From Prorocentrum cordatum (taxonomy: Eukaryota; Sar; Dinophyceae; Prorocentrales; Prorocentraceae): a stretch of 64,000 bases of DNA. The notes below the pieces were generated by a model. The model ran no database searches. It saw only the letters and a list, made by a program, of their open reading frames with translations, and had not been told where the DNA came from. The stretch is taken from contig CAUYUJ010021666.1 in assembly GCA_963575745.1 (NCBI GenBank), positions 1 to 64,000 of the forward strand, given 5' to 3'. Below, one piece after another: positions 1 to 10,639 of this stretch. Position numbers and translations under genes: made by a program. The stretch's first letter is position 1; each line of letters starts with the position of its first letter.

Positions 1-228
1 CCCCCGGCGCTCCGCGAGGGCGGAGTGGTTGGAGCGGAGGGAGGGCCGGCCCCAAAATGGGGCGGTGCCTCCCCCCTCCGGAGCGCCGGCGGGGAGGGCG
101 GGGGCGCGTGGGGGCGGCAGGGGAGCGCGGGGGGGGGGGCGCTGAGGTGGCTGCGGTGCGTGCGTCATCGTGTGGTCGTTAGTGCGTGGGTTTCCCTGGA
201 TGCTTGCGTGTGCGTCTGTGTGCGTGGG
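1..228 (+). repeat. GC-rich unit, partial copy 1
   Basis: Very G-rich, low-complexity DNA that recurs at 12231-12757 and 27571-28000. All copies share the run from the GGCGGCAGGG block through GCGCTGAGGTGGCTGC to TTTCCCTGGATGCTTGCGTG. Long open frames here come from composition and I do not call a gene. The unit runs directly into the GT-rich tract. Confidence 0.75.
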
Positions 229-234
229 TTGTAC

Positions 235-282
<48 letters not shown>

Positions 283-440
283 GTGCGTGTGAGTGTTTGT
301 GTGTGCCCCCGTGTGTGTATGTGCATGTGTGATTCGTGTGCGTGTGCGCGTCCCTCTGTGTGTGTGTGTGAGGTGTGCTGTGTGTTTGTGTGTGCGCGTT
401 TGCGCGTGTGTGTCGACCTTTGCGTGTGGATGTGTTGCGT

Positions 441-481
<41 letters not shown>

Positions 482-698
482 CGTGTGTTTGGAGCATGCT
501 GGCGTATGTGTGCGTTCTTGTGTATGTATGTGTGTGTGTGTGTGTGTATGTGTGCGTGTGTTTGGAGCATGCTGGCGTATGTGTGCGTTCTTGTGTATGT
601 ATATGTGCTTGTATGTGTGTTCGTGTGTGCGTGCTTATGTGAGTGTGCTCGTTTGTGTGAGTGCCTCTTTGCTATCCGGGTTTTGGACGCTTACAAGT
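229..698 (+). repeat. GT-rich microsatellite ending in an X-type tail
   Basis: (GT)n interrupted by GC, TAT and CTT variants. An internal segment beginning TTTGGAGCATGCTGGCG occurs twice, about 68 bp apart. It ends at 671-698 with the X-unit tail (GCTATCCGGG, then TTTTGGACGC and TTACAAGT). The same tract plus tail is found at 28001-28379 and 28380-28746, so tract and tail behave as one repeat. Both strands show long spurious ORFs. Confidence 0.85.
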
Positions 699-1144
699 TG
701 ACTCGAATAATACGAATAGGTTTGCGGACCTAGCTCGGCTAACAGACCGAGTTCAGACCTCTGACTGGAACAGGCGAACGCGCCTGATGATTCTGAGTGC
801 AATAGCTGTGCTTATCAGCTCTGTAGTTCTCCTACAGCTCGATTTGAATACAAAATACCGACAACGCGTATCAAGATGACTCGAAACGGCCGATCCCGCC
901 AGTGTGCTTTTTGGCAGTAAAAAGTACCCGATCGAGCTGAGATCAAGACGGCGAGCGGGAATGAGATCGGATATCACGGGAAAAAATACTAGAGCTCTAA
1001 CGAATGGTCAAATTTCGAGAACACAATTTTCAACCGACCAAAAGTTGTGAAAAGTTCAGTTCTTTTTTTTCGAGCCAACTAGCTCTCCAGCGCGCCGGCA
1101 TTACTCTTAAGCTTCCAGCAACTAGCTTCAGGAAGCTCTACGAG
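699..1144 (-). repeat. CE-I element, reverse, truncated
   Basis: Reverse-oriented CE-I: about one 177-bp monomer, then the AT-rich leader (reverse of the GATCTCAGCTCGATCGGG and GGTCGGTTGAAAATTTT blocks), ending at 1131-1144 in GGAAGCTCTACGAG. No gene seen. Confidence 0.75.
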
Positions 1145-1635
1145 TCACTCGAGTTAAGTACAGAGAATCGAGGGCGTCTATGAAGGTGACACAAATAATA
1201 CCAATAGGTTTGCAGACCTGGCTCGGCTAGCAGGCCGAGTTCAGACCTCTAGATTCAACAGGCAAACGCGGTTAATGATTCTGAGTGCGATAGGTGTGCT
1301 TACCAGCTCTGTTGCTGCTCTACAGCTCGAGTTAACTTCAAAATAGCGATAACGCGTATCAAGATGACTCGAAACGGCCGATCCCGCCACCGTGCTTTTT
1401 GGCAGTAAAAGCTACCCGATCTAGCTGAGATCAAGATGGCGAGCGGTAATAAGATCGAATATCACGGGAAAAAATACTAGAGCTCAAACGAATGGTTGAA
1501 TTTCGAGCACAAAATTTTCAACCGACCAAAACTCACCAAAAGTTCCGTCGAGATTTGTCTTGCCAACTAGCTCTCCAGCGCTCCGGACTTACTCTTAGCT
1601 TCCAGCAATAACTTGCTAAGGGAAGGTCTACAAGT
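1145..1635 (-). repeat. CE-I element, reverse, truncated
   Basis: A second reverse CE-I copy with the same monomer-then-leader order. The closing end is mutated (GGAAGGTCTACAAG at 1621-1634). Confidence 0.7.
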
Positions 1636-1697
1636 TACTAGCTCCACCCTGCGCCGGAATTCCTCTAGCTCAGCGATGCCGAAGAGCTCTACGAGGT
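1636..1697 (-). repeat. CE-II head fragment, reverse
   Basis: Reverse complement of the CE-II opening block (CCTCGTAGAGCTCTTCGGCA, GAGCTAGAGGAATTCC, GCGGGGTGGAGCTAG). It directly abuts the ACTTGTAAGCG end of the next X unit. Confidence 0.7.
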
Positions 1698-2936
1698 ACT
1701 TGTAAGCGTCCAAAACCCGGATAGCGAGGCAAGGCGCGCAGCGCAGAGCGCTCCAAAGCGCCGCACGGCGACCTCTGCCAGGCTGCCTGGAACGATGCGT
1801 GGGACGCTGGAAACCTCGCAGGAGACGCCTGCGAGGGCGTCTTTTACGACGCGCGGCGCTCTGTGAAACCTACCGCGACGCCTCTCCCTAGGAGTCTGCG
1901 AGCACTGGCGAAGCTCTGCCGAAGCGCTTCGTGCACCCTTAAGCCACGCGTATTGGGAAACGCTAGGAAGCCACGCTCCCGGACCCGCTGCAACCTCCGG
2001 CAACTCGCTGCGAGGATCGTGGACCGGCAGAAGTGGGCGTGTCCCCCTCACCACCCACTTGTTAGCGTCCAAAACCCGGATAGCGAGGCAAGGCGCGGAG
2101 CGCAGAGCGCTCCAAAGTGCCGCACGGCGACCTCTGCCAGGCCGCCTGGAACGATGCGTGGGGCGCTGGAAACCTCGCAGGAGACGCCTGCGAGGGCGTC
2201 TTTTACGACGCGCGGGGCTCTGTGAAACCTACCACGACACCTCTGCCTAGGAGCCTGCGAGCACTGGCGAAGCTCTGCCGAAGCTCTGCCGAAGCGCTTC
2301 GCGCACCCTTGAGCCACGCTATTGGGAAACGCTAGGAAGCCACGCTCCCGGACCCGCTGCAACCTCCGGCAACTCGCTGCGAGGATCGTGGACCGGCAGG
2401 AGTGGGCGCGTCCCCCTCACCACCCACCTCCGGCTTCTTCTCTGAAGCCCTTAGCTCTCCAAGGAGCTATCCGGGAACCTCCGGCTTCTTCTCTGAAGCC
2501 CTTAGCTCTCCAAGGAGCTACCCGGGAAAAACCCGGATAGCGAGGCAAGGCGCGCAGCGCAGAGCGCTCCAAAGCGCCGCACGGCGACCTCTGCCAGGCC
2601 GCCTGGAACGATGCGTGGGGCGCTGGAAACCTCGCAGGAGACGCCTGCGAGTGCGTCTTTTACGACGCGCGGCGCTCTGTGAAACCTACCACGACACCTC
2701 TGCCTAGGAGCCTGCGAGCACTGGCGAAGCTCTGCCGGAAGCTCTGCCGAAGCGCTTCGCGCACCCTTGAGCCACGCGTATTGGGAAACGCTAGGAAGCC
2801 ACGCCCCCGGACCCGCTGCAACCTCCGGCAACTCGCTGCGAGGATCGTGGACCGGCAGAGCTGGGCGTGTCCCCCTCGCCACCCACCTCCGGCTTCTTCT
2901 CTGAAGCCCTTAGCTCTCCAAGGAGCTATCCGGGAA
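1698..2936 (-). repeat. Cluster of three X units, reverse
   Basis: Three near-identical X copies (about 1698-2058, 2059-2528, 2529-2936). On this strand each begins with the tail and CCCGGATAGCGAGG. The two later copies end with GAGCTATCCGGG, so the unit is bounded by an inverted repeat. The second copy has an internal duplication of about 48 bp near its end (2428-2526). The many small ORFs here are in-phase artefacts of the repeat. Confidence 0.8.
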
Positions 2937-3004
2937 CTTGCTAAGGGAAGCTCTACGAGTCACTCTTCAGCTTCCAGCAACTAGCTTAGGGAAGCTCTAC
3001 GAGT
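2937..3004 (-). repeat. CE-I head fragments, reverse
   Basis: Two short reverse copies of the CE-I opening block, each ending GGGAAGCTCTACGAGTCACT. The body is missing. Confidence 0.65.
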
Positions 3005-3333
3005 CACTTGGTAGCGTCGAAACCCCGGACAGCAAAGAGAGCACCCCCTGGAAAACCTTCCTGGCAAGCCCACGGAAGCACGCGTGAAGCTCTTCTGGGG
3101 CTCCGGGGAGCTGCCCGGCCGCACTTCCGAAGCGCTGCCAGGTTCGCTTCCACGCGTGCCTGCGCGCGTGCAGGCACGCGTGGAAGCTTGCCGGAAGCTC
3201 TCCCGGACACGCTGCCGGCTCAGGCGAGCCGCTGCGGGGATCGTGGACCGGCGGAGATGGGCTGTTGGCGGGCACCACCACCGTCCGGCCTCTAATCTTA
3301 AACCCTTCAGCTCTCAGCGAGCTCTCCGGGAAT
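3005..3333 (-). repeat. Y unit, reverse
   Basis: Starts with the reversed Y tail (ACTTGGTAGCGTC ... CCCCGGACAGC) and ends GAGCTCTCCGGGAA. It contains the central palindrome near 3150-3184 (CCACGCGTGCCTGCGCG and its approximate complement). Confidence 0.75.
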
Positions 3334-3515
3334 AACTTGCTCAGGAAAGCTCTACGAGTTATTACTCTTAAGCTTCCAGCAACTAGCTTGGGGAAGCTCT
3401 ACGAGTCATTCCTCTAGCTCATCGATGACGAAAAGCTCTACGAGGTACTTCTAAGGTTCCAGCAACAACTTGCTAGGGGAAGCTCTACGAGTGACTTGCT
3501 CTCTAGCGCGCCGGA
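3334..3515 (-). repeat. Mosaic of CE-I and CE-II head fragments, reverse
   Basis: Several short pieces ending AGCTCTACGAG, interleaved with CTTAAGCTTCCAGCAA and CTCTAGCTCATCGATG blocks. No gene or unique sequence seen. Confidence 0.6.
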
Positions 3516-3560
3516 ACTGGGCGCCGGCGGTAAACCGTCAACCTTTGTTACCGCCGGGGG
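3516..3560 (-). repeat. H module, type I, reverse
   Basis: Reverse-oriented hairpin module: ACTGGGCGCCGGCGGTAA, then a loop, then TTACCGCCGGGGG. The 10-bp stem is perfect. It is followed at once by CTCGTAGAGCTT, the reversed CE-I closing end. Confidence 0.8.
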
Positions 3561-3574
3561 ACTCGTAGAGCTTG

Positions 3575-5418
3575 ACTCGTGGAGCTTCCCTAAGCTAGTT
3601 GCTGGAAGCTTAAGAGTAATTCCTGCGCGCTGGAGAGCTAGTTGGCTCGAAAAAAAAGAACTGAACTTTTCACAATTTTTGGTCGGTTGAAAATTTTGTT
3701 CTCGAAATTCAACAATTCGTTTGTGCTCTAGTATTTTTTCCCGTCATATTCGATCTTATTCCCGCTCGTCATCTTGATCTCAGCTCGATCGGGTATCTTT
3801 TACTGCCAAAAAGCACACTGGCGGGATCGGCCGTTTCGAGTCATCTTGATACGCGTTGTCGGTATTTTGTACTTAACTCGAGCTGTAGGACAGCTACAGA
3901 GCTGGTAAGCACAGCTAATCGATGTAGAATGATTAGGTGCGTTCGCCTGTTGAATCCAGAGCTCTGAACTCGGTTTGCTAGCCGAGCTAGGTCCGCAAAC
4001 CTATTCGTATTATTCAAGTCATCTTGATTCGCACTGTCGGTATTCTGAACTTAACTCGAGATATAGGACAGCTACAGAGCTGGTAAGCACGCCTCATCGA
4101 CTCAGAATCATCAGGCGCGTTCGGCTGTTCCAACCAGAGGTCTGAACTCGGTCTGCTAGCCGAGCCAGGTCCGCAAACCTATTCGTATTATTCGAATCAT
4201 CTTGATAGGCGCTCTCGGTTTCCTGTACTTAACTCGAGCTATAGGACAGCTACAGGGCTGATAGTTACAGAAACCGATTCAGAATCATCAGTCGCGTTTG
4301 TCTGTCGAATCCAGAGCTCTGAACTCGGTCTGCTGCGCGATCCAGAATCACGAAACTGTTCGTATTCTTCCAGTCATCTTGAGAGCTACTGTCGGCGTTC
4401 TGCACTTAACTCGGGCTGTAGGGAGGCTGCAGGGCGGGTAATCACAGGAATCGATTCGGAGACATCAGACGCGTCCGTCTGTCGCATTCAGAGGTCTGAA
4501 CTCGGTCTGATACTCGTGTTCGGCTGAAAAATTATTCGTTCTCTGCAATTTTTTAAGTAGTAGTAGTAGTAGTGCAGCCCGAGTTAAGTGCAGAACGCCG
4601 ACAGTAGCTCTCAAGATGACTGGAAGAATACGAACAGTTTCGTGATTCTGGATCGCGCAGCAGACCGAGTTCAGAGCTCTGGATTCGACAGACAAACGCG
4701 ACTGATGATTCTGAATCGGTTTCTGTAACTATCAGCCCTGTAGCTGTCCTATAGCTCGAGTTAAGTACAGGAAACCGAGAGCGCCTATCAAGATGATTCG
4801 AATAATACGAATAGGTTTGCGGACCTGGCTCGGCTAGCAGACCGAGTTCAGACCTCTGGTTGGAACAGCCGAACGCGCCTGATGATTCTGAGTCGATGAG
4901 GCGTGCTTACCAGCTCTGTAGCTGTCCTATATCTCGAGTTAAGTTCAGAATACCGACAGTGCGAATCAAGATGACTTGAATAATACGAATAGGTTTGCGG
5001 ACCTAGCTCGGCTAGCAAACCGAGTTCAGAGCTCTGGATTCAACAGGCGAACGCACCTAATCATTCTACATCGATTAGCTGTGCTTACCAGCTCTGTAGC
5101 TGTCCTACAGCTCGAGTTAAGTACAAAATACCGACAACGCGTATCAAGATGACTCGAAACGGCCGATCCCGCCAGTGTGCTTTTTGGCAGTAAAAGATAC
5201 CCGATTCAGCTGAGATCAAGATGACGAGCGGGAATAAGATCGAATATCACGGGAAAAAAAACTAGAGCACAAACGAATTGTTGAATTTCGAGAACAAAAT
5301 TTTCAACCGACCAAAAGTTGTGAAAAGTTCAGTTCTTTTTTTTCGAGCCAACTAGCTCTCCAGCGCGCCGGAATTACTCTTAAGCTTCCAGCAACTAGCT
5401 TAGGGAAGCTCTACGAGT
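3575..5418. repeat. Large inverted repeat of CE-I (844-bp arms)
   Basis: Left arm 3575-4418 is CE-I leader plus monomers on the plus strand. Right arm 4575-5418 is its reverse complement. Position i pairs with 8993 minus i at every place I checked along both arms (for example 3601 with 5392, 4020 with 4973, 4418 with 4575), so the arms align without net indels. I found only about ten mismatches by eye. The 156-bp spacer (4419-4574) holds the start of a further monomer and an interrupted TAG/AGT run (about 4555-4573). Confidence 0.9.
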
Positions 5419-5470
5419 CATTACTCTTAGCTTCCAGCAATGACTTGCTAAGGGAAGCTCTACAAGTTAC
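5419..5470 (-). repeat. CE-I head fragment, reverse
   Basis: Short CTTAGCTTCCAGCAATGACT block ending AAGCTCTACAAGTT, directly joined to the Y tail ACTTGGTAGCG. Confidence 0.6.
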
Positions 5471-5764
5471 TTGGTAGCGTCCAAAACCCGGAGAGCGAAG
5501 AGATCCTTTGGTGACGGGACATCCTTCCTGGAGAGCTCTGGGAAGCCCCCCCGCAGCGCTTCCGAAGCTCTGGCAGCGACTCTTCCATGCGTGCCTGCGC
5601 GCGTGCAAGCATGGGTGGAAGCTTGCCGGAAGCTCTCCCGGACCAGTTGCCGGCTCGACGAACCGCTGCGAGGATTCTGGAGCGACGGAAAGGAGCTCCT
5701 GGCGGGCACCACCACCGTCCGGCTTCTAATCTAAAACCCTTTAGCTCTCAGCGAGCTCTCCGGG
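5471..5764 (-). repeat. Y unit, reverse
   Basis: Begins with the reversed Y tail and CCCGGAGAGCGAAG and ends GAGCTCTCCGGGAAA, so both ends are complementary. The central palindrome near 5585-5616 is degraded (CATGCGTGCC...AAGCATGGG). Confidence 0.75.
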
Positions 5765-6641
5765 AAACTAGCTACACCCCGCGCCGGAATTCCTCTAGCT
5801 CATCGATGTCGAAGAGCCCTACGAGGTATCATTCTTAAGCCTCCAGCAGAAGCTTGCTGGGGGAAGCTCTACGATTTACTGTGTCCTTTCTGGCCGGGTC
5901 GGCCAACTAGCTCCACCCCGCGCCGGAGTTCCTCTAGCTCATCGCTGCCGAAGAGCTCTGCGAGGTATTACTCTTAAGCTTCCAGCAATAACTTGCTGAG
6001 GGAAGCTCTACGAGTTATTCTTCTTGCCAACTAGCTCTCGGGCGCCCCGGAATTTCTCTTAAGCTTCCAGCAACGCCATGCTAAGGGAAGCTCTACGAGT
6101 TACTAGCTCTCCAGGGACCCGGAAATACTCTTAAGCTTCCAGCAACAACGTGCTGAGGGAAGCTTTACGATCTACTACCTCTCCAGCGCCCCGGAATTAC
6201 TCCTAATATGCTCCCAGCAATAACTTGCTAAGGGAACCTCTACGAGTTACTCGTAAGCTTCCAACAACTAGCTAGGGGATGCTCCACGAGTTACTATCTC
6301 CACCCCGCGCCGGAGTTCCTCTAGCTCATCGATGTCGAAAAGCTCCACGAGGTATTACTCTTAAGCTTCCAGCAACAACTTGCTAAGGGAATATCTACGA
6401 GTTACTAGCTCTCCAGCGCCCCAGAATTACTCTTAAGCTTCCAGCAATAACATGCTAAGGGAAGCTCTACGAGTTACTAGCTCCACCCCGCGCCGGAATT
6501 CCTTTAGCTCATCGATGCCGAAGAGCTCTACAAGGTATTCCTCTAGATCATCGATGCCGACGAGCTCTGCGAGGTGCTAACTCTCCAGCAACCTGGGATT
6601 TCTTTAAGCTTCCAGCAACTACTTAAGGGAAGCTTCACAAG
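5765..6641 (-). repeat. Degenerate array of CE-I/CE-II head fragments, reverse
   Basis: About a dozen fragments of about 50-100 bp alternate between the CE-I head (CTTAAGCTTCCAGCAA ... GGGAAGCTCTACGAGTTACT) and the CE-II head (CTAGCTCCACCCCGCGCCGG ... CGAAGAGCTC). None carries a body. This resembles repeated end additions or collapsed insertions. No gene seen. Confidence 0.7.
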
Positions 6642-6730
6642 ATATGACGCGATTCTGTCCGAAATCGATATCCGATAGGAACCTCCAGGAAATCAGTCAC
6701 GAGATCGCCATAGCCGAATCGAATGTAATG
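6642..6730. other. Short unclassified sequence
   Basis: About 90 bp containing ATCGATATCCGATAGG and CACGAGATCGCCATAGCC that matches no other repeat in the window. No convincing coding signal. Confidence 0.4.
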
Positions 6731-7106
6731 TTTCCGGAGAGCTCGCTGAGAGCTCGAGGGTTCGAAAATTCCTGGATAGCTCCTTGGAGAGCTGAGGGTT
6801 TCAGAGAAGAAGCGGGGGGTGGGTGGTGCCGGGAACACGCCCACCTCTGCCGGTCCACGATCCTCGCAGCAACTCGCCGGGCCCGGCAGCAGGTCCCGGA
6901 GCGTTTCCGGCAGCCGTTCAGGCGTGCCCGCACGCGTGCAGGCACGCGCGGCGGCGTCGCTGGCAGCGCTTCAGAAGAGCTCCAGAAGGGCACAAAGAGA
7001 ACCCCCAAGGGCCGCCCAGAAAACCTTTCAAGAGTATTCAGAGCTCGCCAGGGAAGCTGTCCAGCGTCTCTGGGGGGCCGCCACGCCAGATGTCTAGCGC
7101 CTCCTG
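6731..7106 (+). repeat. X/Y hybrid unit
   Basis: Opens with a Y start (CCGGAGAGCTCGCTGAGAG), then an X start (TGGATAGCTCCTTGGAGAGC), then GC-rich body and the palindrome near 6924-6956. It shows one unit inserted into, or joined to, the start of another. Confidence 0.65.
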
Positions 7107-7283
7107 GCATCTTACCTCGTAGAGCTCTTCGGCATCGATGAGCTCAGGAAATCCGGCGCGGGGTGGAGCTAGAAACTCGTAGAGCTTTCCTTAGCAAGTT
7201 ATTGCTGGAAGCTTAAGAATAATTCCGGGGCGCTGGAGAGCTAGTTGGCAAGAAAAATATCGACGGACCCTTTGGTGACTTTT
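7107..7283 (+). repeat. CE-II head joined to CE-I head/leader
   Basis: CE-II opening (ACCTCGTAGAGCTCTTCGGC) of about 60 bp is followed without a body by the CE-I opening (AACTCGTAGAGCTTTCC) and the first part of the CE-I leader. Confidence 0.7.
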
Positions 7284-7936
7284 TCCCGGAGAGCTCTCTG
7301 AGAGCTAGAGGGTTTTAGATTAGAAGCCGGCCGGTGGTGGTGACCGCCAGCAGCACATCTCCGCCGCTCCACGATCCCCGCAGCGCCTCGCCTGACCCGG
7401 CAGCGTGTCGGGGCGAGCTTCCGGCAAGCGTCTACGCGTGCCTGCACGCGTGCAGGCACGCATGGGAGCGTTCCTGGCAGGGCTTGAGAAGCGCTCCAGG
7501 GGAGCCCCCCAGAGCCCCGGAAGCGCTTCAGGGGAACTGCCGAGGGCTCGCCAGGAAGGCTTTCGGGTGTGTGCCCTCCTTGCTCTCCGGGTTTTTCCCG
7601 GGGAGCTCTCTGAGAGCTAGAGGGTTTTAGATTAGAAGCTGGACGGTGGTGGTGCCCGCCAGCAGCACATCTCCGCCGCTTCACGATCCCCGCAGCGCCT
7701 CGCCTGACCCGGCAGCGTGTCCGGGAGAGCTTCCGGCAAGCGTCTACGCGTGCCTGTACGCGTGCAGGCACGCATGGCAGCGTTCCTGGCAGGGCTTGAG
7801 AAGCGCTCCAGGGGGGGCCCCCCAGAGCCCCGGAAGCGCTTCAGGGGAACTTCTGAGGGCTCGCCAGGAAGGCTCTCGGGTGTGTGCCCTCCTTGCTTTT
7901 CGGGTTTTGAACACAGCCATGGACGCAGCCAGGTAC
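7284..7936 (+). repeat. Two tandem Y units
   Basis: Copies at about 7284-7592 and 7593-7936. Both open CCCGG(A/G)GAGCTCTCTGAGA and carry the ACGCGTGCCTG(C/T)ACGCG palindrome. The first ends CTCTCCGGGTTTTT directly into the second. The second has a diverged tail (CGGGTTTTGAACACAGCC) ending in CCAGGT before a CE-II head. Spacing of about 310 bp. Confidence 0.8.
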
Positions 7937-9241
7937 CTCGTAGAGCTCTTCGAAGCTGAGCTAAGAGGAATTCGGGCGGAGAGTGGAGCTCGTTGGCCGA
8001 CCGCGCATTAAGAGAGAATGACTCGTAGAGCTTCCCTGAGAGCGCAGCGGCGAAGCTTAAGAGTAATTCGAAAACGCTGGCAGGCTAGTTGGCTCGAAAA
8101 ATCTCGACTGAACTTTTCACAACTTTGGCTCGGTTGAAAATTATGTTCTCAAAATTCAACAATTCGTTTGAGCTCTAGTATTTTTCCCGTGATATTCGAT
8201 CTTATTCCCGCTCGCCATTTTGATCTCAGCTCGATCGGATGAATATTATTATCGAAAAGCACTGTGGCGGGATCGGCCGTTTTGAGTCATTTTGATACGC
8301 GCTGACGGTTTTCTGAACATAACTCGAGCTTTATGACAGCTACAGAGCTGGTAAGCACAGCTAATCGATGTAGAATGATTAGGCGCGTTCGCCTGTTGCA
8401 GCCAGAGGTCTGAGCTCGGTCTGTTAGCCGAGCTAGATTCGCAAACCTATTTGTATTATTCGAGGCATCTTGACAGAAACTCTTCGTTTTATGTACTTAA
8501 CTCGAGCTGTAGGACAGCTACAGAGCTGATATTTACAGAATACGATTTCGAATCATCAGTTGCGTTTGTCTGTCGAATCCAGAGCTCTGCACTCAGTCTG
8601 CTGCCCGATCTGGAATCGCAAAACTATTCGTATTTGTGAAGTCATCTTGAGAAGTGCTCTCGGTTTTCTTCACTCAACTCGCGCTGAGCGGGGCTACAGT
8701 GCTGGTAGTCAGAGGAATCGATTTCAAGACATCAGGCGCATCCGTCTGTCGAATTCAGAGCTCTGAACTCGGTCCGCAGCCCGATCTGGAATCGCAAAAC
8801 TATTCGTATTGGTCGAGACAACTTGAGAAGTGCTCTCGGTTTTCTTCACTCAACTCGCGCTGAGGGGGGCTACAGTGCTGGTCGTCACAGGAATCGGTTT
8901 CAAGACATCAGGTGCGTTCGCCTGTCGAATCCAGAGCTCGGAACTCGGTCTGCTGCCCGAATTAGGTCTGCGAAACTATTGTATTGTTCGAGTCATTCTG
9001 AGAGGTGCTGTCGGTTTTCTGCACTTAACTCGGGCTGTAGAGGGCTGCAGGGCTGGTAATGACAGGAGTCGATTCGCAGACACCAGACGCGTTCGTCTGT
9101 CGCATTCAGAAGTCAAAACATATTCACTATGAGTCGGAATGTTGGTAGGTGCTGTCGGTTTTCTCAACTTAAGTCGAGCTAGGAAGCTCTACGAGTTTCC
9201 CGGCGGTAACCAAGGTTGACGGTTTACCGCCGGCGCCCAGT
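7937..9241 (+). repeat. CE-II head, CE-I element and terminal H hairpin
   Basis: A CE-II head (7937-8015) leads into a complete-looking CE-I: leader, then about five monomers that each begin near TTCGAGTCATCTTGA. It closes with GGAAGCTCTACGAG (9182-9195) and a perfect type I hairpin (9196-9241, CCGGCGGTAA/TTACCGCCGG, ending CCCAGT). Confidence 0.8.
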
Positions 9242-9541
9242 GTTCCCGGAGAGCTCGCTAAGAGCTAAAGGGTTTGAGATTAAAAGCCGGACGGTGGTTG
9301 TGCCCGCCAGAAGCTTCTCCGCGGCGCTCCAGAATCCCCGCAGGGGCTTTTTTGAGCCGGCAACGTGTCCGGGAGAGCTTCCGGCAAGCTTCCACGCGTG
9401 CCTGCACGCGTGCAGCCACGCCTGGAAGCGATTCTGGTAGCGCTTCGGCAGCGCTGCAGGGGAGCTTCCCAGAGCTCTCCAGGAACGATTTCCCGTCCCC
9501 AAAGGGTTTCTTCGCTCTCCGGGTTTTGAACGCTACCAAGT
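9242..9541 (+). repeat. Y unit, complete
   Basis: From TTCCCGGAGAGCTCGCTAAG to GCTCTCCGGG plus the tail ending CGCTACCAAGT. Terminal inverted repeat CCCGGAGAGC/GCTCTCCGGG. Central palindrome near 9390-9424. Length about 300 bp. Confidence 0.85.
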
Positions 9542-10553
9542 AACTCGTAGAGCTTCCCTTAGCAAGTTATTGCTGGAAGCTTAAGAGTAATTCCGGGGCG
9601 CTGGAGAGCTAGTTGGCAAGAAAAATCTCGACGGACCTTTTGCTGACTTTTGGTCGGTTGAAAATTTCGGTCTCAAAATTTGAACATTCGTTAGAGCTCT
9701 AGTATTTCTTCCCGTGATATTAGATCTTATTCCCGCTCGCCGTCTTGATCTCAGCTCGATCGGGTACCTTTTACTGCCAAAAAGCAGGCAGTCGGGATTG
9801 CCCGTTTCAGGTCATCTTGTCACGCGGTGACGGTTTGCTCAAGATAACTCGAGCTTTAGAACAGCTACAGAGCTGTTAAGGACAGCTAATCGATTCAGAA
9901 TTATCAGGCGCGTTCGCCTGTTGAACCCAGAGGTCTGAACTCGGTCGGCTAGCCGAGCTAGGTCCGCAAACCTATTCGTATTATTCGAGTCATCTTGACA
10001 GACGCTCTTGGCTTTCTGTACTTAACTCGAGCTACAGGACAGCTACAGAGCTGATGCGTACAGAATCTGATTCAGAATCATCAGTGGCCGCTGTCTGTTG
10101 AATCCAAAGCTCTGAACTCGGTCTGCTGCCCGATCTGGAATCGCGAAACTATTCGTATTGTTCGAGTCATCTTGAGAGATGCTGTCGGTTCTCTGGACTT
10201 AACTCGGGCTGTAGGGGGCTGCGTGGCTGGTAATCACTGGAATTGATTCGGAGACATCAGGCGATGTCGGGAATTTAGACAGCTGCAGAGCTGATGCTTA
10301 CAGAAACCAATTGGGAATCATGAGGCGCGTTTATCTGTTCGATCAACAGCTCTGAACTCGGTCTGCTGCTCGAGCTGGGTCCGCAAAATTATTTGTAATC
10401 TTCGAGTCATTTCGACGAGTGTTGTCCGTTTTCTGTACTGAACTCGCGATATCTTGAAAACAAATCTCAATGTAGAGTTCGCAGCCGCGCGCAAGAAAGC
10501 TGAACGAGGCTCCCGGTGATAACTCGTTTGACGGTTTACCGCCGGCTCCCAGT
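9542..10553 (+). repeat. CE-I element with degraded terminal hairpin
   Basis: Opens AACTCGTAGAGCTTCCC directly after the Y tail AAGT. Leader and four to five monomers follow. The end is diverged: a stretch near 10440-10500 is unlike other copies, and the hairpin keeps only the right arm (GACGGTTTACCGCCGG, ending CCCAGT at 10553). Confidence 0.75.
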
Positions 10554-10639
10554 GCCTTGTAGAGCTACTCGGCATCGATGAGCGAAAGGAATTCCGGCGC
10601 GGGGTGGAGCTAGTTGGCCCACCCGGCCGAGGCGGAGAA
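10554..10639 (+). repeat. CE-II head fragment
   Basis: CTTGTAGAGCTACTCGGC, ATCGATGAGC, GGCGCGGGGTGGAGCTAG and a short CACCCGGCCGAGGCGGA piece. The body is missing. Confidence 0.65.

Noticed and set aside
25-733. Long Cys/Val-rich and His/Thr-rich ORFs in the GT tract on both strands
   Set aside because: They are translations of a dinucleotide repeat in different frames; all frames are open because stops are rare in GT runs.
9196-9241. H modules as terminators or MITEs
   Set aside because: A terminator reading does not fit a eukaryotic repeat mosaic. No consistent target duplication flanks single modules, and the constant GCGCCCAGT end with variable following sequence fits an element terminus better than a MITE.
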